A DNA stretch of 64,000 bases, from positions 153,284-217,283 of the forward strand of contig NZ_NQJF01000008.1 of NCBI RefSeq assembly GCF_002245495.1. The letters are read 5' to 3'. The notes under the pieces were generated by a model. That model saw only the letters and a list, made by a program, of their open reading frames with translations. It was not told the origin of the DNA and searched no databases. The translations under genes and the position numbers were made by a program. This stretch comes from Oceanimonas baumannii. GTDB taxonomy: Bacteria; Pseudomonadota; Gammaproteobacteria; Enterobacterales; Aeromonadaceae. Shown here in pieces: positions 10,339 to 19,702 of this stretch (position 1 is the stretch's first letter; every line of letters begins with the position of its first letter).

Positions 10339-10904
10339 AACGCGCCTCCTGAATGAATGCGCGCGCAGCATAGGCCGGCCACCATCCCGGCTCAACTGAC
10401 TTTTCTTAGGTTTTTAGATTAAAAAAAGTAATGGCAAATTTCTTACAAACCAGCAGAAAACACCTTGTTAACGGCTGCTTTTCAACCGGATAACCTTCAT
10501 GAGACCGGTTGCCGCATAAGAAAATCTGACACTCATATAACCAGACAGTAATGATGAATTTTTATTCAAAAAGCATCTGAATTATGCTGTAAAAACAGGA
10601 TGCAATACTCATATGCACTGCATAGTTGGTTATTGTTACATCATGATCTAGCCCTGTGCGGTGATCGACAGTTTTTATCAAAATGCAAAAAACACGATTT
10701 GGCTGAGCTGCCGCCATTATCAAGATGATTACACTAAAATAACAAAACATTCATTTCAATGATTCCATAAAAACTCACCATGACATGAAAATCTAAGGCA
10801 TAAATCCTTTCATACAGCAGATCGGTGCGTTGATTTTACTTACTCCCACACCTACCCTGCGCCGGTGAAACTACCCTTTAATCATGTTTTCCCGAGGATT
10901 CGTT
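10339..10904. other. AT-rich intergenic region upstream of the Na+ symporter
   Basis: This is 566 bp between divergent genes. Short open frames (for example 10562-10750, minus) look like chance. It is AT-rich compared with neighbours and must hold the promoters of the DUF1127 gene and the Na+ symporter. No convincing riboswitch or repeat was seen. Confidence 0.5.
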
Positions 10905-12380
10905 ATGAAACGAGAGCAATGGGGCTCCCGCACCGGATTTATCCTTGCGGCCGTCGGCTCTGCCGTGGGCCTGGGTAATATCTGGCGTTTTCCCTACATG
11001 GCCTATGAGAATGGCGGTGGTGCCTTCTTTATTCCGTACTTGTTTGCCATGCTGACGGCTGGCATTCCTTTTATGATCCTGGAATTTACCTTGGGTCAGA
11101 AATACCGCTCCGGTGCCCCCGGCACTCTGCGCCGGCTCAACCACCGCTTTGAATGGCTGGGCTGGTTTCAGGTCATGATCTGTGCCGTCATCGCCTTTTA
11201 CTATGTAGTGGTGATTGCCTGGGCTATTTCTTATACCTGGTTTGCCGTGGACCAGAGCTGGGGAGATGACAGTAATGCCTTTTTCTTCGGCGAGTTCCTG
11301 GGCCTGGGTGATAACTCACCGTCCAGTCTGGGCAGCATTCAGACTCACCTGCTGCTGCCATTGGTACTGGCCTGGGCTGCCAGCTTTATTGCAACCTACC
11401 GGGGAGTTCAGGGTGGCATTGAAAAAATCAACAAGGTGTTGATGCCCCTGCTGTTTATTTTGGTGCTGGTACTGATTGGCCGGGTTGCCTCTTTGCCCGG
11501 CGCGCTGAACGGCATTAACTGGCTGCTGGAGCCCGACTTCAGCAAGATCTGGGATCTTAAAGTATGGTCGGCAGCTTATGGTCAGATCTTTTTCACTCTG
11601 AGCGTGGGCTTCGCCATTATGTTGTCTTACGCCAGCTTTCTGCCGGAAAAATCTGACATCAACAATAACGCCTTTATGACCGTACTGATGAACTGCGGCT
11701 TCTCCATGCTGGCAGGCATCATGGTCTTCGGTGCACTGGGTTATATGGCCCATGCTCAGCAGAAAGAGCTGACTGACGTGGTCAGTTCAGGGGTTGGTCT
11801 GGCCTTTGTGACCCTGCCTACCGCCATTAACCTGCTGCCTGCTCCAGGCGTCACCGGACCGCTGTTCTTCCTGGCACTGGTGTTTGCCGGTATCAGCTCG
11901 CACATTTCCATTGCACAGGCAGTGACCACCGGTCTGATGGACAAAACCGGCTGGAGCCGCCAGAAAACTGCCATTATATTCTGTGGTACCGGTTTTGTTG
12001 TCAGTCTGCTGTTCATTACCCAGGGCGGCCTGCTGCTGCTGGATCTGGTAGATCATTACATCAACAACATGGCTCTGCTGGGCTCTTGCCTGCTTGAGCT
12101 GTTCCTGGTGGGCTGGCTGTGCAAACTGTCGGACTATCAGAAGCGTGCCAATGAACTGTCGGAGTTTTCCGTCGGCATCTGGTGGCAACTGTGTATCAAG
12201 TTCGTGTCTATCGCCATGCTGATCGTGATCCTGTTCAACAACATTGTAGGTGCCTTTAAAGAGAACTACGGTGGTTACAGCAATAACGAGATCCTGTTTA
12301 TCGGCTGGGGCATGATTGCCGTTATGCTGGTGGTGGCCATTATTATCAACGCCAGTAACAAGCAGGAGGTAAACGCATGA
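10905..12380 (+). CDS. Neurotransmitter:sodium symporter (SNF) family transporter
   Basis: This 491-residue Na+-coupled amino acid importer has the NSS signature at its N-terminus (GSAVGLGNIWRFPYMAYENG). About 12 helices are visible, as in LeuT. The ATG at 10905 is preferred over 10884 because CGAGGA sits 7-12 bp upstream and because KREQWGSRTGF is the usual family opening. The stop overlaps the start of a MetS-like small subunit (ATGA), so the two are translationally coupled. The substrate is likely a neutral amino acid such as Met or Ala, by analogy to MetPS; this is inference. Confidence 0.9.
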   Translation: MKREQWGSRTGFILAAVGSAVGLGNIWRFPYMAYENGGGAFFIPYLFAMLTAGIPFMILEFTLGQKYRSGAPGTLRRLNHRFEWLGWFQVMICAVIAFYYVVVIAWAISYTWFAVDQSWGDDSNAFFFGEFLGLGDNSPSSLGSIQTHLLLPLVLAWAASFIATYRGVQGGIEKINKVLMPLLFILVLVLIGRVASLPGALNGINWLLEPDFSKIWDLKVWSAAYGQIFFTLSVGFAIMLSYASFLPEKSDINNNAFMTVLMNCGFSMLAGIMVFGALGYMAHAQQKELTDVVSSGVGLAFVTLPTAINLLPAPGVTGPLFFLALVFAGISSHISIAQAVTTGLMDKTGWSRQKTAIIFCGTGFVVSLLFITQGGLLLLDLVDHYINNMALLGSCLLELFLVGWLCKLSDYQKRANELSEFSVGIWWQLCIKFVSIAMLIVILFNNIVGAFKENYGGYSNNEILFIGWGMIAVMLVVAIIINASNKQEVNA

Positions 12381-12472
12381 CCCTGGGTGCAGTGATCATG
12401 ATGATTATCGGCCTTGGTATTACCTGGGGCGGTGCCGCCCTCTGTATACGCCTGGCCATGAAGTCAAAATAA
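12377..12472 (+). CDS. MetS-like NSS transporter small subunit
   Basis: This 31-residue single-helix protein starts inside the stop codon of the NSS transporter (ATGA overlap), with AGGAGG upstream. One transmembrane segment is followed by a basic tail (RLAMKSK). It matches the methionine/alanine importer small subunit type that assists a partner NSS transporter in other bacteria. Confidence 0.8.
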   Translation: MTLGAVIMMIIGLGITWGGAALCIRLAMKSK

Positions 12473-12480
12473 CCCCTCAC

Positions 12481-12520
12481 AAAAGAGGACAGTGCCTGTA
12501 TGGCACTGTCCTCTTTTTTA
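12481..12520. terminator. Bidirectional intrinsic terminator
   Basis: A 16 bp perfect stem (12481-12496 with 12502-12517) has a TGTAT loop, an A-run at the left and a T-run at the right. It serves both the symporter operon (plus) and the convergent protease-like gene (minus). Confidence 0.9.
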
Positions 12521-12521
12521 T

Positions 12522-13031
12522 TCAAGGCTCATATTTGGGCTGAATAAACAGCCGTGACGGGTCAATCAGTACATCCTTGCTCATAAATTCTCTGCCCAGC
12601 AGCACCGGATAAAGCATGCGGGTACGGTCTTTCAATGTAAACTCCACCTCTTTTTCCAGCTCTCCCAGCCGAACCGGTAGCACAATCACGGCCCGCCTGT
12701 CCGCCTTTTTACTGTTGGCCTGGCGAATTCTGACATAGCGCGCCAGCGGCGCTTCCATATCCGATGAAATCTGCTCATGCAGAAACCTGAAGCGGATCCA
12801 GGCTTCCCCGTTACGTTCAAACTCTTCAATATCAGTGGCCGACATGGAAGACGTTTTGGCTCCCGAGTCAATACGGGCCTTGATATTGTCTTCCAGCGCC
12901 GGTAGCCACAACCACTCTACCCGGCCCAATAACCATTTATTGTCTATTTTCACACTGTCACCATTTGCTGCCATGGCCATGCCAGGGAGCAATAAACACA
13001 ACAACCAGATAACGTTTAACATCCGCTTCAT
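12522..13031 (-). CDS. Retropepsin-like aspartic protease-fold protein (Zn_protease/DUF785)
   Basis: This 169-residue exported protein has an N-terminal signal peptide (hydrophobic core LNVIWLLCLLLPGMAMAA). The ARIDSGAKTSS segment is the conserved family motif containing the D-S-G aspartic protease triad. The family was long called ATP-dependent zinc protease and is often near RimK-type ligases; no such gene is adjacent here. I chose the ATG at 13031, preceded by GAGGTG, over a GTG two codons upstream. The likely location is the periplasm. The substrate is unknown. Confidence 0.78.
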   Translation of the reverse strand: MKRMLNVIWLLCLLLPGMAMAANGDSVKIDNKWLLGRVEWLWLPALEDNIKARIDSGAKTSSMSATDIEEFERNGEAWIRFRFLHEQISSDMEAPLARYVRIRQANSKKADRRAVIVLPVRLGELEKEVEFTLKDRTRMLYPVLLGREFMSKDVLIDPSRLFIQPKYEP

Positions 13032-13143
13032 CGGCACACCTCATCCGTCAGTGATTGACCCCCTATTCTAGCCACAGCAAAACGCCCGTCACACAAAATA
13101 TGCTGAACATTGACGCCCACGGCGCTATCCTTGGCGGTTTTCA

Positions 13144-13932
13144 GTGAATGGACGACCAATGAGCTGGGATCCTGATTTTACCACGCGCAACGCCATTCTT
13201 GGCCAGCTGGCCGGTCTGATGCACTTTGAACAGACCGGCTGGCCCCGGCTGGCCTGTCTGAACAAGCAGCTGGCCACCGACCTTCCGGTGCGCTTTATTG
13301 ATGACGATAGCTTTACTGCCCTCAACTGTTATTACGAAGAAGCCGTCGCTGACGGCCAGGTGCCCACCCGTCCGGCCAACTGGCACGACTTCTTCGGTGC
13401 CGTGATCTGGCACCTGTTTCCTCGTACCAAGGTTCTGCTGAATCAGTGGCATATGGAGCACATTCAGGAGTTCGGTGCCCGCCAGCGTACCCCCCGCCGG
13501 GATCGTATTACGCATTTCGATGAATGTGGCCTGGTACTGGCAGTACCGAAAGGGGATGAGATGGAAACATTGCTCGTCAACCACCAGTGGCACAGTCTGT
13601 TCCTTGAATACCGTCATCACTGGGGCCGGCACTGGCAACCTTTTATATTCGGCCATGCGCTCTATGAACAGGCGCTGCATCCGTTTATCGGGCTGACTGC
13701 CAAAGCCGTGGTAGTCACCATGCCCGCTGACTTCTTTGCCCAGCCCAGAGCGGCACAATATGCCTTGCTTGACCAACAGTTATGCACTCAACTGGCACAG
13801 CAAACCTTGTTTGATCATCCCCGCCCTCTCCGGCCCCTCCCCCTGCTGGGCATTCCCGGCTGGTGGCCGGCCAACGAAAGCCCGGCGTTTTACGATAATA
13901 CCGATTATTTCCGGCCCCGCAGGCAGGGGTGA
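13144..13932 (+). CDS. DUF3025 family protein
   Basis: This soluble protein of about 262 residues has the DUF3025 pattern: an N-terminal LPVRFIDDDSF, a central NWHDFFGAVIWHLFPRTK, then a HFDECGLVL block. The function is unknown. The start may be the GTG at 13144 or the ATG at 13159 (MSWDPDF); neither has a strong ribosome site. The gene lies 55 bp upstream of lpxM on the same strand. Confidence 0.8.
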   Translation: MNGRPMSWDPDFTTRNAILGQLAGLMHFEQTGWPRLACLNKQLATDLPVRFIDDDSFTALNCYYEEAVADGQVPTRPANWHDFFGAVIWHLFPRTKVLLNQWHMEHIQEFGARQRTPRRDRITHFDECGLVLAVPKGDEMETLLVNHQWHSLFLEYRHHWGRHWQPFIFGHALYEQALHPFIGLTAKAVVVTMPADFFAQPRAAQYALLDQQLCTQLAQQTLFDHPRPLRPLPLLGIPGWWPANESPAFYDNTDYFRPRRQG

Positions 13933-13987
13933 TTTGAAGCCATTTTTTGCATACACTTGGCGATCTTCTGGTTAAGAGGTTGAAGTT

Positions 13988-14956
13988 ATGTCCGGGCAGG
14001 ATCCCGTTTACGATGCTCAGTTTAAATTCCGTTATCTGCACCCGCGGCACTGGCCGACCTGGCTGTCGATAGCGCTGTTATGGCTGCTGGCCTGGTTGCC
14101 GGTGCGCGCCCGAGATGCCTTTGCTGCCGCCTTTGCGCCTGTGTTGGTGAAGTTTGCCCAAAAACAATGCTACATTGCCCGCACCAACATACAGCTGTGT
14201 TTTCCGAATCTCGCCGATGATGAAGTGGAAGCCATGCTGCTGCATTCCATTCGTGCCGGACTGATGACCTTTTTTGCCTACGGCGAGTGGACCGCCCGCA
14301 GCCCTGAATTTTTGCAGGCCCGCTTCAGGGTGCATGGCCAGGAACATATCGATGCCTGCCTGGCAGAGCAAAAACAGATTATTTTCATGATCCCTCATAC
14401 CTGGGCCATTGATGCCGGAGGCCTGTATCTGACCTCTCTCGGCATGCCCATGTGTACCATGATGCACAGCGCAAAAAATGAGGTATTCGACTGGTTTATC
14501 AACCGCCAGCGGGCCCGTTTTAACGGCATCGTGTATGAACGGGATGCCGGCATTAAAGCCGTGATTAAAACTATCCGTGACGGTAAGCATTTCTTTTATC
14601 TGCCCGATCAGGATCACGGGCGCGACGCCAGTATTTTTGTGCCTTTTTTTGCAGAAATGAAGGCCACCCTGCCGGCCCTGCCCAAACTGGTAAAACTGAC
14701 CAAAGCCAGCGTGATCCCGGTGCTGAGTGTGTATAACACAAAAGCGCACCGTTACGAATTAATCGTTCGCCCGCCCATGTCCCCCTACCCCACGGCGGAT
14801 ATTACCGCGGATACCCGGGCCATGAATGCCGAAATTGAAGCCCTGCTGGGTGACTGGCCCGAACAATATATGTGGTTTCTGAAGTATTTTCAGACCCAGC
14901 CGGACAGTCCGGAAGGCCGCTATGAAGCAGGCATTCGAAAAATACGGGGTCGCTGA
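13988..14956 (+). CDS. lpxM: Lipid A acyltransferase, LpxM-like
   Basis: This 322-residue inner-membrane acyltransferase belongs to the LpxL/LpxM (HtrB/MsbB) family. The N-terminus has the typical HPRHWPTWLSIALLWLLAWL anchor. The catalytic HX4D/E-type region is at IPHTWAIDAGG, and later blocks (YLPDQDHG, the LPALPKL stretch) fit the secondary acyltransferases. It transfers an acyl chain to lipid A. LpxM is preferred to LpxL from the N-terminal pattern; acyl length is not readable. The stop overlaps the start of a 36-residue membrane protein by one base. Confidence 0.85.
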   Translation: MSGQDPVYDAQFKFRYLHPRHWPTWLSIALLWLLAWLPVRARDAFAAAFAPVLVKFAQKQCYIARTNIQLCFPNLADDEVEAMLLHSIRAGLMTFFAYGEWTARSPEFLQARFRVHGQEHIDACLAEQKQIIFMIPHTWAIDAGGLYLTSLGMPMCTMMHSAKNEVFDWFINRQRARFNGIVYERDAGIKAVIKTIRDGKHFFYLPDQDHGRDASIFVPFFAEMKATLPALPKLVKLTKASVIPVLSVYNTKAHRYELIVRPPMSPYPTADITADTRAMNAEIEALLGDWPEQYMWFLKYFQTQPDSPEGRYEAGIRKIRGR

Positions 14957-15066
14957 TGGAATGGCTGAAGTATGTCGCCTTACTGGCTCTGGGGCTGCTT
15001 ATTCTGTGGGGCGTATCCCGGGTGGATGACTGGCTGGAAAAGCGGGAAAAACAGGCAAAGAAATAA
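14956..15066 (+). CDS. Small single-pass membrane protein coupled to lpxM
   Basis: This 36-residue frame begins on the last base of the lpxM stop (TGATG) and has one transmembrane helix (YVALLALGLLILWGV) followed by a highly charged tail (DDWLEKREKQAKK). The overlap and the clean topology argue that it is real and translated with lpxM. I do not recognise a named family. Confidence 0.6.
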   Translation: MEWLKYVALLALGLLILWGVSRVDDWLEKREKQAKK

Positions 15067-15125
15067 ACTCCGTGCCCGGGACCGGCACCAGGGAAACCAT
15101 CCCCTGCCAGCCCCGGACTCCCGCC

Positions 15126-15923
15126 TTAAGACGGGAAAAACAAAAACTTGGCTCCCACCAGCAGCAAAAACACGGCAAACGCGCGTTTCAGCACCGGAGC
15201 AGGCAGCTTGTGCGCCAGAATGGCACCCACCCGGGCAAAGGGCATGCTGGCCACACTAATGCCGATAAGCGCGGGTAAATACACATATCCCCAGGCCTCA
15301 TCAGGCAGGCTGCTGTGTTCCAGGCCGTGCACCACATAGCTGAGTGCGCCCACCAGCGCGATGGGAAAACCACAGGCCGATGACACTGCCACCGCCCGCT
15401 GCATCGGCACCGCACACCAGCTTAAAAAGGGGACCGTCAGCGAGCCGCCACCGATACCAAAAATGCCCGAAGCCCAGCCGATCACTCCCCCCAAAGCCAC
15501 CTGTACCGGCTTGCCGGGCAGCCTGCCACTGCCTTTGGGCATCAGGTTAAACAGCATTTGTGCCGCCATCAGCCAGGCAAACAGGCCGATCACCCGCTGC
15601 AGTTGCAGACCGGACATTTTGTCAGCGGTATACCCGCCCAGCCAGGCTCCCACGACAATGCCAACCGACAACATGGCCGCCAGTGGCCAGTCGATGGCCC
15701 GGCGACCATGATGAGTGTGAATGGCACTGAGCGAGGTAAACATAATGGTGGCCAGCGATGTACCCACCGCCATGTGTGCCACCAGCTCGCCGCCAATGCC
15801 CTGCAGATGAAAGCTGAAAATAAGCACCGGTACGATAATGAGGCCGCCGCCTACACCAAACAGGCCCGCCAGGGTGCCGGCAAAAGCACCCAATACCATA
15901 TACATCAACCAGGTCATGTTCAT
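15126..15923 (-). CDS. TauE/SafE family permease
   Basis: This 265-residue protein has about eight membrane helices with the family glycine-rich repeats (GTLAGLFGVGGGLIIVPVL at the N-terminus and SGIFGIGGGSLTVPFL in the second half). Family members export sulfite, sulfoacetate or related anions across the inner membrane. The substrate here is unknown. It is monocistronic by layout. Confidence 0.88.
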   Translation of the reverse strand: MNMTWLMYMVLGAFAGTLAGLFGVGGGLIIVPVLIFSFHLQGIGGELVAHMAVGTSLATIMFTSLSAIHTHHGRRAIDWPLAAMLSVGIVVGAWLGGYTADKMSGLQLQRVIGLFAWLMAAQMLFNLMPKGSGRLPGKPVQVALGGVIGWASGIFGIGGGSLTVPFLSWCAVPMQRAVAVSSACGFPIALVGALSYVVHGLEHSSLPDEAWGYVYLPALIGISVASMPFARVGAILAHKLPAPVLKRAFAVFLLLVGAKFLFFPS

Positions 15924-16008
15924 TCCGTGAAAAGAAAAAGGGCCACTAAACTACCCAAGGCTGGCGCAAAGGAAAAGGGGAAGAATGATTTATATCTATT
16001 CCAGGAGG

Positions 16009-16902
16009 TTATATCGGGGTACGGCCCAGGCTGATCACCACGCGCCGGTTGGTGCTACGACCTTCGGCTGTACTGTTGTCGGCCACCGGCCGGCGTTCAC
16101 CATGGCCTTCCACCATAATGCTGGTTTCTGGCAGGCCCAGTTCCATAAACTGATCCTTGATGGCTTTTGCGCGCAACAATGACAACTGCTTATTATGAAA
16201 TGCCGTGCCAAAACTGTCGGTATAGGTGTTAATCACCACCTCACCGATATTGGGATCAGCCTTGATATAATCGGCAATCATGGCCAGACGACGACGAGAA
16301 TGAGGGGTGAGCTCATCGGCGTTATTCACGTAGTTAAGCACACTGAAGGCAATATCTTCATACCCATAGGGCAGCAGGCTTTGCTGACAATCCAGAAAGG
16401 CGGCATACCGGGCCCTGAAATTAACCGATGACAACCCCACCCCCGTGGTTCGGTCTCCGGCATACCAGTCTTCAAAATAAAAGGTAGGCCAGCGCCCGCG
16501 GCTGAGTTCATCCAGCATCACCCAGGCATTCTGCTGCTCTACCATGACATTGAACTGCTGATAAAAGGTGACCTTGCTGATAGGCCTGGCTGGCTGGCCC
16601 GGTTGCCAGTATGGAGACTCACTGCGCAACGCGGCCTGACGGGTACGGGGAACGGCCCGCAACGGGCTCAGCTCGAACACCAGATTGACATTTTTACCGG
16701 CACGGCTGACAAAGGCTCCGGTACCAAAACCCGGAATATTGTGCTCAAGACGGCATTCCACTGCCGAGTCAGCAGCCAGACGCCAACGTGAATGCTCGAG
16801 ATCGGCCACATAACTGCGCGGCTGCGCCCAGCTTGCGCTGCTTAGCATCAGTGCTGTTACTACCGTCAGTTTGCGCACGCTGTTTCGCCTCTTCAATGCC
16901 AC
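16009..16902 (-). CDS. motY: Sodium-type flagellar T-ring protein MotY
   Basis: This 297-residue exported protein has an N-terminal signal peptide (VVTALMLSSASWAQ). A MotY-specific N-domain precedes an OmpA/MotB-like peptidoglycan-binding domain from about 180 (INTYTDSFG, then QLSLLRAKAIKDQF and EGHGERRP). In Vibrio, MotY forms the T ring that anchors Na+-driven stator units. No other flagellar gene is nearby, which is usual for motY. Confidence 0.9.
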   Translation of the reverse strand: MALKRRNSVRKLTVVTALMLSSASWAQPRSYVADLEHSRWRLAADSAVECRLEHNIPGFGTGAFVSRAGKNVNLVFELSPLRAVPRTRQAALRSESPYWQPGQPARPISKVTFYQQFNVMVEQQNAWVMLDELSRGRWPTFYFEDWYAGDRTTGVGLSSVNFRARYAAFLDCQQSLLPYGYEDIAFSVLNYVNNADELTPHSRRRLAMIADYIKADPNIGEVVINTYTDSFGTAFHNKQLSLLRAKAIKDQFMELGLPETSIMVEGHGERRPVADNSTAEGRSTNRRVVISLGRTPI

Positions 16903-16935
16903 CTGATTGAGCTATCGGCCACAAGGTGCTCATCT

Positions 16936-17961
16936 TTAGCCGGTTGTGGCATAAACACCAAATTTTTCACCATGCTCACGCACGTCTCTCAACAGCAGCG
17001 CTTTTTCTTCCGGCGACAGCCAGCTGGCTTCCACCCCATTCGCCGCCAGCTGCAATAACTCACTGTCGGTCATGGCAAGTCCCTGCTGCAAGGCCATGTA
17101 GTTGGCATTCATATAACCGCCGAAATAAGCCGGATCGTCGGAATTCACGGTCACACACAGGCCGGCCTGTAACAATGTCCGCATAGGATGATCGGACATC
17201 GAGTTTACCACCCTGAGTTTCAGGTTGGAAAGCGGGCACACCGTCAGCGGCATACGGCTTTCGGCCAGCTCCGCCATCAGTGCCGGATCCTGAATGGCCG
17301 CCACGCCGTGGTCGATACGCTCCACCCGCAACAACGCAATGGCATCACGAATATACTGAGGCGGTCCCTCTTCACCGGCATGAGCCACCAGCCGGTAGCC
17401 CTGTTCCCGGGCAAGGGCATAGGCCCGCCGGAACTTGTCGGGCGGATTACCGGTTTCAGACGAATCCAGACCGACGCCGGTCAGCCAGGCATGGAAGGGC
17501 TCCGCCTGGCGCAGAGTCTCTATCGCTGACTCTTCCGGCAAATGACGTAAAAACGACAGGATCAGGCGACTGCTTATACCCCAGTCGTAGCGGGCCTGCT
17601 CCAGTGCCCGGTGAATGCCGGTAACCACCGCCGAAAAGGGCACGCCCCGCTCGGTGTGAGCCTGAGGATCGAAAAAGATTTCGGTATGACGCACATTCTC
17701 GTTATGGGCCCGCCGCAGATAAGCGTGCGTCATATCAAAAAAATCCTGCTCGGTTTGCAACACGCTCATGCCCGCATAATAAATATTCAGGAACGATTGC
17801 AGGTCATCAAACTCATAGGCAGCCCGCAGGGCATCTTCATTGGCATAATCGAGGGTGATACCATTGCGCCGGGCCAGAGCAAAGACCAGCTCCGGCTCCA
17901 GAGATCCTTCTATATGAAGGTGCAACTCCACCTTGGGCAGTTGCTCAATAAATGCAGACAT
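16936..17961 (-). CDS. Adenine deaminase (adenosine deaminase superfamily)
   Basis: This 341-residue Zn enzyme shows the metal HxH in HLHIEGSLEPE, HAGEEGPP with the catalytic Glu region, DHGVAAI, and SDDPAYFGGY near the C-terminus. The segments FFDPQAHTERGVPF and GLDSSETGNPPDKF are those of bacterial/fungal adenine deaminases (adenine to hypoxanthine plus ammonia) rather than classical adenosine deaminases. It acts in cytoplasmic purine salvage. The gene is 33 bp downstream-to-upstream from motY on the same strand but functionally unrelated. Confidence 0.85.
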   Translation of the reverse strand: MSAFIEQLPKVELHLHIEGSLEPELVFALARRNGITLDYANEDALRAAYEFDDLQSFLNIYYAGMSVLQTEQDFFDMTHAYLRRAHNENVRHTEIFFDPQAHTERGVPFSAVVTGIHRALEQARYDWGISSRLILSFLRHLPEESAIETLRQAEPFHAWLTGVGLDSSETGNPPDKFRRAYALAREQGYRLVAHAGEEGPPQYIRDAIALLRVERIDHGVAAIQDPALMAELAESRMPLTVCPLSNLKLRVVNSMSDHPMRTLLQAGLCVTVNSDDPAYFGGYMNANYMALQQGLAMTDSELLQLAANGVEASWLSPEEKALLLRDVREHGEKFGVYATTG

Positions 17962-18094
17962 GGCGGTTCTCCTTGTTTTGCCGGCTTGTTAATAAAGATA
18001 ACAAAGAATGGTCTGCTATTGTGGCCTCAGCTGAACCACCATCAATAAACCGAGCCCGGCTCATGGCCAGGCACACCGAAAAAGAGAGCAACCC

Positions 18095-18766
18095 ATGTTT
18101 CTGTTAAAACGCCTGCTTGGCTGGCTGGCCGTATTACTGCTGCTGGCTCCCCTGCTCCTGACCCTGCTGTACCGGTTTGTACCGGTGCCGGTCACCCCAT
18201 TAATGGTGATAAGGCTGTTTGAAGGCGAAAGCCTGCACAAAGACTGGCAACCAGCATCGCGTATTTCCAATCAGTTAAAAATGGCGGTCATTGCTTCCGA
18301 AGACAACAAGTTCTGTCGACACCGCGGGTTTGACTGGGAAGCCTTTGGCCATGTACTGAACGAAGCCGCCGAAGGCGGCCGGTTGCGGGGCGGCAGCACC
18401 ATCACCATGCAAACCGCAAAAAACCTTTATTTATGGCCGGGTCGCAGCTATACCCGCAAGGCACTGGAGGCGATATATACGCCCATGCTGGAGCTGCTCC
18501 TGCCTAAAGACCGTATTCTGACTCTGTACCTTAACATTGCTGAATTTGGCCCCGGTATTTATGGCGCAGAAGCCGCCGCACAAGCCTGGTTCAATACCTC
18601 TGCCGCTGACCTTAATCGCCACCAGGCTTCGCTGCTGGCGGCCGTATTACCCAACCCGCGACGTTTTTCCGCTGGCGCTCCCTCCAGCTATATCAGCCAG
18701 CGGGCCACTGCCATTTCACGGCGCATCAATGGCCTGGGAGGCTGGCTGAACTGCATAAATCCGTAA
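18095..18766 (+). CDS. mtgA: Monofunctional peptidoglycan glycosyltransferase
   Basis: This 223-residue protein has an N-terminal membrane anchor (about 8-28) and a GT51 transglycosylase domain with the expected blocks: VIASEDNKFCRHRGFDW containing the catalytic Glu, RGGSTITMQTAKNLYL, and then YLNIAEFGPGIYG. It polymerises lipid II glycan strands at the periplasmic face. Length and motifs match MtgA. Confidence 0.93.
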   Translation: MFLLKRLLGWLAVLLLLAPLLLTLLYRFVPVPVTPLMVIRLFEGESLHKDWQPASRISNQLKMAVIASEDNKFCRHRGFDWEAFGHVLNEAAEGGRLRGGSTITMQTAKNLYLWPGRSYTRKALEAIYTPMLELLLPKDRILTLYLNIAEFGPGIYGAEAAAQAWFNTSAADLNRHQASLLAAVLPNPRRFSAGAPSSYISQRATAISRRINGLGGWLNCINP

Positions 18767-18849
18767 TAAACGCTGCCATCGTCATGAAACTGTCATACTC
18801 TGGCAACACAGTGGAACAGGCACCGGCCTTACCGGTTTAAGGAGACGCA

Positions 18850-19602
18850 ATGCAAAAAAACAATCTTATCTGCGATATTGACGGCGTAATTCTGCACAAT
18901 AACGACTTAATTCCCGGTGCCGACAGTTTTGTACGTCGCGTGCTGGAGCGGGATATGAACCTGCTGTTCTTAACCAACTACCCGGCACAGACTCCTAAAG
19001 ATTTACAAAACCGTTTTTATTCTGCCGGCATAGAAGTGCCGGAAGAGTGCTTTTATACCTCGGCCATGGCGACTGCCGATTTTCTGAAACGCCAGAGCGG
19101 AGAAAAAGCCTATGTTATCGGCGAAGGTGCCCTGATCCACGAACTGTATAAAGCCGGCTTTACCATTACCGATATTGATCCCGACTTTGTTGTGGTCGGT
19201 GAAACCCGCAACTACAACTGGAGCATGATCCAGATGGCGGCCCGCTTTGTGGCCGATGGTGCCCGCTTTATTGCCACCAACCCCGACACCCATGGCCCGC
19301 AAATGCACCCGGCCTGTGGTGCCCTGTGTGCCCCGATTGAGCGGATGACCGGCAAAAAACCCTTTTATGTGGGCAAACCCAGTGCCTGGATAGTACGGGC
19401 GGCGCTAAACCACATGGATGCCCACTCCGAAAATACCCTGATTGTAGGTGACAATTTACGCACCGATATTCTGGCCGGATTTCAGGCGGGTCTTGAAACG
19501 ATACTGGTACTTACTGGTGTCAGCCAGGTGGCAGATATCGACAAAATGCCATTCCGGCCCCAGCATATTTACAGCACGGTCAACGAGATCGATCTGTTCT
19601 GA
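18850..19602 (+). CDS. nagD: HAD-IIA phosphatase, NagD-like
   Basis: This 250-residue cytoplasmic phosphatase begins with the HAD motif CDIDGVILHNN (Asp nucleophile and DxD). LTNYPAQTP is motif II, GKPSAW contains the motif III Lys, and VGDNLRTDI is motif IV. NagD of E. coli is a nucleotide (UMP) phosphatase; length and the DIDGV core match. A TAAGGAGACGC ribosome site lies upstream. No nag genes are adjacent. Confidence 0.88.
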   Translation: MQKNNLICDIDGVILHNNDLIPGADSFVRRVLERDMNLLFLTNYPAQTPKDLQNRFYSAGIEVPEECFYTSAMATADFLKRQSGEKAYVIGEGALIHELYKAGFTITDIDPDFVVVGETRNYNWSMIQMAARFVADGARFIATNPDTHGPQMHPACGALCAPIERMTGKKPFYVGKPSAWIVRAALNHMDAHSENTLIVGDNLRTDILAGFQAGLETILVLTGVSQVADIDKMPFRPQHIYSTVNEIDLF

Positions 19603-19702
19603 TAAGTACGTTGTTAACTAACGAGGATTGTTGACAAGCCATGCTCCGAACACGGACTATAACCTTACTTCAGGAGCTAATTAGAACCAAAAAAGATATT
19701 AC

